DNA of 14,229 nt from Candidatus Hydrogenedentota bacterium. Lineage in GTDB: Bacteria; Hydrogenedentota; Hydrogenedentia; Hydrogenedentales; SLHB01. Where the stretch lies: NCBI GenBank assembly GCA_026387845.1, contig JAPLKX010000746.1:1-14229 (forward strand), read 5' to 3'. Positions 13,175 to 14,229 of the stretch are shown in pieces. Position 1 is the first letter of the stretch, and each line of letters starts with the position of its first letter. The notes beneath the pieces are model-generated. The model made no database searches. It saw only the letters and a program-made list of their open reading frames with translations, and was not told where the DNA came from. The position numbers and the translations under genes are program-made.

Positions 13175-14229
13175 ATGCACACGCTTGACCTCGTCGTTCT
13201 GGCCGCCTACTTTATATCCATGGCCCTCATCGGCGCCTGGTTTTCCAGAAGAGCCAAGACGACCGAGCGCTACTTCGTGGGCGGCAGGGCATATCCGGGC
13301 TGGCTGCTGGGCTTCAGCCTGTTTGGCGCAGCCATCAGTTCGATCACGTTTGTCGGCTATCCCGCCGACTCTTACAAGACGGCGTGGTTGCGCTACCTGA
13401 TTTGCCTGATGCTGCCGGTGGGCGTCTTTATTGCGTCGCGCCTGTTTGTGCCGTTTTTCCGCCGCGGCAACGTCACGTCGGTTTTCGAATACCTCGAGTC
13501 GCGGTTTGGCCCGGTCACGCGGGTGTACGGGGCGACCGTGTTTATTGTGGCGCAATGCATCCGTATCAGCCTCATCCAATACCTGGTGGCCCTGCTGGTT
13601 CACAGCGTGACCGGCTGGGACGTCGTTGTCTGCATACTCGTCGGCGGTGCGGTCACCGCGTTCTACACCGTTGCGGGCGGTATCGAGGCCGTGATCTGGA
13701 CCGATTTCATCCAGTCGGCCATTCTCACGGTCGGCGGTCTGCTCATCCTCGCGGCGATCATCTACAAACTGCCCGGCGGGCTCGGCCAACTCTTATCGGT
13801 GGGATGGGCGGAGGGCAAGTTCATGCTGGGCGACCTCGACCCGGCCGACCACGAACTGCACGCCGCCCCGCTGGGATTCGCATTGGGCCAAAAGACCGTC
13901 ATCATGATGCTGATCGTCGGCCTGTTTCAGTGGCTGGCCGAATACAGCACCAACCAGGAAGTCATTCAGAAGTATTGCGCCGCCAAAACCGCCCGGGACG
14001 CACGGCGGGCCATGTGGGTCTGCTGCCTGTGCAGCGTGCCGACCTGGGGGTATTTCATGTTCCTGGGCACGGGCCTGTACGTGTTCTACAAGGTCTTTCC
14101 GGATCCCAACGCGGCGGAGATGCTAACCGGCGAGAGGAGCGCCGAGCAGATCCTGCCGTATTTCGTGACAACGCAACTGCCACCCGGCTTGACCGGCGTG
14201 GTGGTCGCGGCCGTGCTGGCGGCCGCCAT
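13175..14229 (+). CDS. Sodium:solute symporter (SSS family), 3' end outside the window
   Basis: The frame is open from ATG 13175 to the window end and gives 351 residues of a longer transporter. It contains many hydrophobic helices and motifs of the SSS/SSF family: an N-terminal helix followed by TTERYFVGGR (30-39), GAAISSITFVGYPAD, the VTSVFEYLESRFG stretch, GGIEAVIWTDFIQSA and EYSTNQEVIQKYCAAK. By family knowledge it couples Na+ entry to uptake of a sugar, sialic acid, amino acid or similar solute; the substrate is not evident. The expected full length is 450-600 residues. The start lies six bases after the previous stop, without a strong ribosome binding site, so translation is probably coupled. 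It is the third gene of the kdsB operon. Confidence 0.88.
   Translation, partial: MHTLDLVVLAAYFISMALIGAWFSRRAKTTERYFVGGRAYPGWLLGFSLFGAAISSITFVGYPADSYKTAWLRYLICLMLPVGVFIASRLFVPFFRRGNVTSVFEYLESRFGPVTRVYGATVFIVAQCIRISLIQYLVALLVHSVTGWDVVVCILVGGAVTAFYTVAGGIEAVIWTDFIQSAILTVGGLLILAAIIYKLPGGLGQLLSVGWAEGKFMLGDLDPADHELHAAPLGFALGQKTVIMMLIVGLFQWLAEYSTNQEVIQKYCAAKTARDARRAMWVCCLCSVPTWGYFMFLGTGLYVFYKVFPDPNAAEMLTGERSAEQILPYFVTTQLPPGLTGVVVAAVLAAA

Noticed and set aside
12752..13789. Long minus-strand frame across the end of the unknown gene and the start of the symporter
   Set aside because: It overlaps two well-supported plus-strand genes and has the Asp/Arg/His-rich make-up of an antisense shadow.

Overview
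The window looks like a GC-rich chromosome fragment from a Gram-negative bacterium. A CMP-Kdo synthetase (kdsB) implies Kdo-containing lipopolysaccharide. A large secreted glycoside hydrolase, a periplasmic propeller protein, a TadG-like protein and many intergenic hairpin repeats resemble environmental lineages of the PVC or Hydrogenedentota type. That taxonomic guess is inference only. No rRNA, tRNA or CRISPR array was seen.

Layout. (1) 1-1602: the C-terminal Fis-type DNA-binding domain of a regulator runs by an ATGA overlap into a TadG-like gene whose C-terminus has slipped out of frame. Tail to tail with its displaced stop lies an orphan minus-strand C-terminal membrane tail, cut off by an inverted repeat. 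(2) 1535-1864: gene-free, holding the inverted repeat, a twin-hairpin element and a possible promoter. (3) 1865-4375: a secreted three-module enzyme, a GH29 fucosidase-type domain, an F5/8-C (CBM32-like) module and a GH16 domain. (4) 4535-7605, minus strand: a propeller protein with its own promoter, then a two-gene operon of a nitrilase-superfamily amidohydrolase and an N-acetylhexosamine-kinase-like phosphotransferase. (5) 7840-8967: a membrane protein with a coiled coil, family not recognised. (6) 9091-11188: the start of a kdsB gene is followed by an AAA ATPase-TOPRIM gene on the opposite strand, then a second, intact kdsB start. (7) 11182-14229: kdsB, a conserved-looking protein of uncertain fold (possibly deoxyhypusine-synthase-like), and a sodium:solute symporter cut by the window end.

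Main observation. The kdsB 5' end occurs twice. A 22-base exact direct repeat (9104-9125 and 11189-11210) brackets about 2.06 kb that holds one likely defence gene. The arrangement resembles an element that integrates in the 5' end of a housekeeping gene and regenerates its reading frame. No integrase is present, so this reading is inference. Other notable points are the GH29-CBM-GH16 fusion and the uncharacterised gene lodged between kdsB and a transporter.
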